Positions 5,789-6,638 of a stretch of DNA of 6,638 nt are shown piece after piece. Source of the DNA: Archaeoglobaceae archaeon (lineage in GTDB: Archaea > Halobacteriota > Archaeoglobi > Archaeoglobales > Archaeoglobaceae); NCBI GenBank assembly GCA_027066965.1, contig JAMOMT010000162.1, forward strand, positions 1 through 6,638, in the 5' to 3' direction. Made by a program: the position numbers and the translations under genes. The notes under the pieces are model-generated. The model made no database searches and had not been told where the DNA came from. It worked only from the letters and a program-made list of their open reading frames with translations. Each line of letters starts with the position of its first letter. Position 1 is the first letter of the stretch.

Positions 5789-6421
5789 GTGCCGAAAAAA
5801 AGGGTCGATAAATATAACATAGCATGTAAAATAATAGAATTCGCTGAAAAAAATGAAGAAATTACGGTATACAACATGGTAAAAAAGCTTAGGGAAACTA
5901 AACTAAATATTGAGGAGGAAACTGTTAGGAGAATTTTAAAAGAATTAGAAAAATTTGGCATCCTAAGACTTAGAGAAGTAAGCGTGAGCAAAACAAAAAA
6001 AGAGAAAAAAATATACACATTAACTGTTCCACCAGATATAAGTAAAAACATTATTAAAGTCATCTACTCTTCGAGAAGTTTTCTACGGGAGACTGCTGCA
6101 AAAGTATTCTCATCAGTAATTGTACTGGTAAAAAACCAGAACTACTCTGTGATAGGATTTACCGGAGAACACGAGTTTGAAAAAGTTATATTTAACAATG
6201 CACTATCTTTAATTATAGAAAATTACAAACCAGATTTTTTTATATTTTTCTTTAAAAAAAATGTACGAGAAAAAAGCATGTGTAGATTTTTAGCAATCAT
6301 TGTAAGTCCATTTGGAATATTCCATTTTAATATTACAGAAACAAAAGAAGAACATATAGTCGATAAAATCGAAAACGAAAATTTAAATATTTTGTTAGAA
6401 AATTTAAAATTCTTTAATTAA
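5789..6421 (+). CDS. Winged-helix domain protein of unknown family
   Basis: A 210-residue protein from GTG at 5789. Residues 7-80 form a plausible winged helix: DKYNIACKIIEFAEKN (7-22), VYNMVKKLRE (27-36), the recognition-helix candidate EEETVRRILKELEKFGIL (42-59), and a wing REVSVSKTKKEKKIYTLTV (62-80). The remainder (about 85-210) alternates helices and hydrophobic strands (SVIVLV, FFIFFF, FLAIIVSPFGIFHF) with no motif I recognise; it has no convincing membrane-spanning helix. The frame extends back to a TTG at 5666, but that part would precede the TATA box (5726-5731) and reads as low-complexity sequence. GTG has AGGGG at 5773-5777, about 11 nt upstream, and begins a Lys/Arg-rich typical N-terminus. 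Codon use is strongly A/T-ended (AAA, ATA, TTT, TTA), unlike carB. This is probably a DNA-binding regulator from a mobile or otherwise acquired segment; its target is unknown. Confidence 0.65.
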   Translation: MPKKRVDKYNIACKIIEFAEKNEEITVYNMVKKLRETKLNIEEETVRRILKELEKFGILRLREVSVSKTKKEKKIYTLTVPPDISKNIIKVIYSSRSFLRETAAKVFSSVIVLVKNQNYSVIGFTGEHEFEKVIFNNALSLIIENYKPDFFIFFFKKNVREKSMCRFLAIIVSPFGIFHFNITETKEEHIVDKIENENLNILLENLKFFN

Positions 6422-6434
6422 ATATTCATTAGAA

Positions 6435-6449
6435 TTTTTAAAATTTTTT
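6435..6449 (+). terminator. Oligo-T terminator
   Basis: Two T runs (5 at 6435-6439, 6 at 6444-6449) lie 14-28 nt after the stop of the winged-helix gene. They fit archaeal factor-independent termination, although the surrounding DNA is A+T-rich anyway. Confidence 0.4.
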
Positions 6450-6451
6450 AA

Positions 6452-6575
6452 TTCAAACTAGATAATAAACGCTCTCTATTTGAGAATGTTAGCGAGACAA
6501 TAGAAATAGCGAACGTTAGTGCGATTGTTATATTCTTAATTTTAAATTTTTATTGTAATAACATTATATAATTTC
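6452..6575. other. Non-coding tail with start-less protein-like frames
   Basis: No frame here has a usable start codon. On the plus strand 6452-6571 is open and reads in part ENVSETIEIANVSAIVIFLI; on the minus strand an overlapping frame reads NITIALTFAISIVSLTFSN followed by RERLLSSLN and a stop at 6449-6451. Both contain a hydrophobic run, so one may be the remnant of a small membrane protein, but both cannot be, and either may be chance. Confidence 0.2.
6563..6574 (+). promoter_or_regulatory. Possible promoter for a gene beyond the right edge
   Basis: ATTATATAAT is a symmetric TATA-like box. Rightward initiation near 6597 would precede an ATG at 6613 that stays open to the window end (MCKSTNKT), but no SD is visible and only eight complete codons can be read, so I do not call a gene. 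Confidence 0.25.
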
Positions 6576-6638
6576 TACTATACAAAAATAAGCTTTCGAA
6601 ACCAAGTATAATATGTGCAAAAGTACGAACAAAACAAC

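Noticed and set aside
5743..6063. Minus-strand open frame of 106 codons with hydrophobic translation
   Set aside because: It is opposite the winged-helix coding sequence; its Phe/Leu/Ser richness is what the complement of a Lys/Glu/Ile-rich A+T-rich gene gives.
6576..6638. CRISPR repeat or leader at the right edge
   Set aside because: No repeated unit is present within the window and the sequence does not resemble the Archaeoglobus repeats I know.

Overview
The window looks like chromosomal DNA of a hyperthermophilic euryarchaeon, most likely of the Archaeoglobus/Ferroglobus/Geoglobus group. The evidence is an archaeal-type MiaB-like tRNA methylthiotransferase, an archaeal DUF504/MJ1316-domain protein, an archaeal-looking CarB, Shine-Dalgarno (SD) sequences of the GGTGAT type, and TATA-like boxes about 25 bp before the inferred transcript starts. 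The genus is an inference from memory of protein families; no search was run.

Layout, left to right. (1) 1-573, minus strand: the N-terminal 191 residues of a radical-SAM tRNA methylthiotransferase that runs off the left edge. (2) 670-939 and 939-1454, minus strand: a two-gene unit, with a winged-helix regulator first and a DUF504 (MJ1316 domain) protein second, coupled by a TAATG stop/start overlap. The methylthiotransferase follows in the same direction and may have its own promoter. (3) 1455-1646: a divergent promoter region. (4) 1647-2074, plus strand: a HicB/HicA toxin-antitoxin pair. The HicA reading frame has no ATG, GTG or TTG; its only sensible start is CTG, overlapping the hicB stop as CTGA. 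(5) 2124-5363, minus strand: full-length carB, the large subunit of carbamoyl-phosphate synthetase, convergent with hicA. No carA is next to it. (6) 5373-6638: a markedly A+T-rich segment with different codon use. It holds a lysine-rich 15-codon ORF with a perfect Shine-Dalgarno sequence, a 210-residue winged-helix protein of unrecognised family, and a tail with no complete gene. It looks like acquired DNA abutting the carB 5' flank.

Together the genes cover tRNA modification, possible RNA-end recognition, pyrimidine/arginine precursor synthesis and a toxin-antitoxin module. Three gene starts are moved inward from the longest possible ORF because the upstream GTG or TTG lies inside, or far from, the apparent ribosome-binding site. 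The most notable observations are the CTG start of hicA, the micro-ORF with consensus SD, and the A+T-rich island where carA might be expected. No RNA gene, CRISPR array or recognisable transposase was found.
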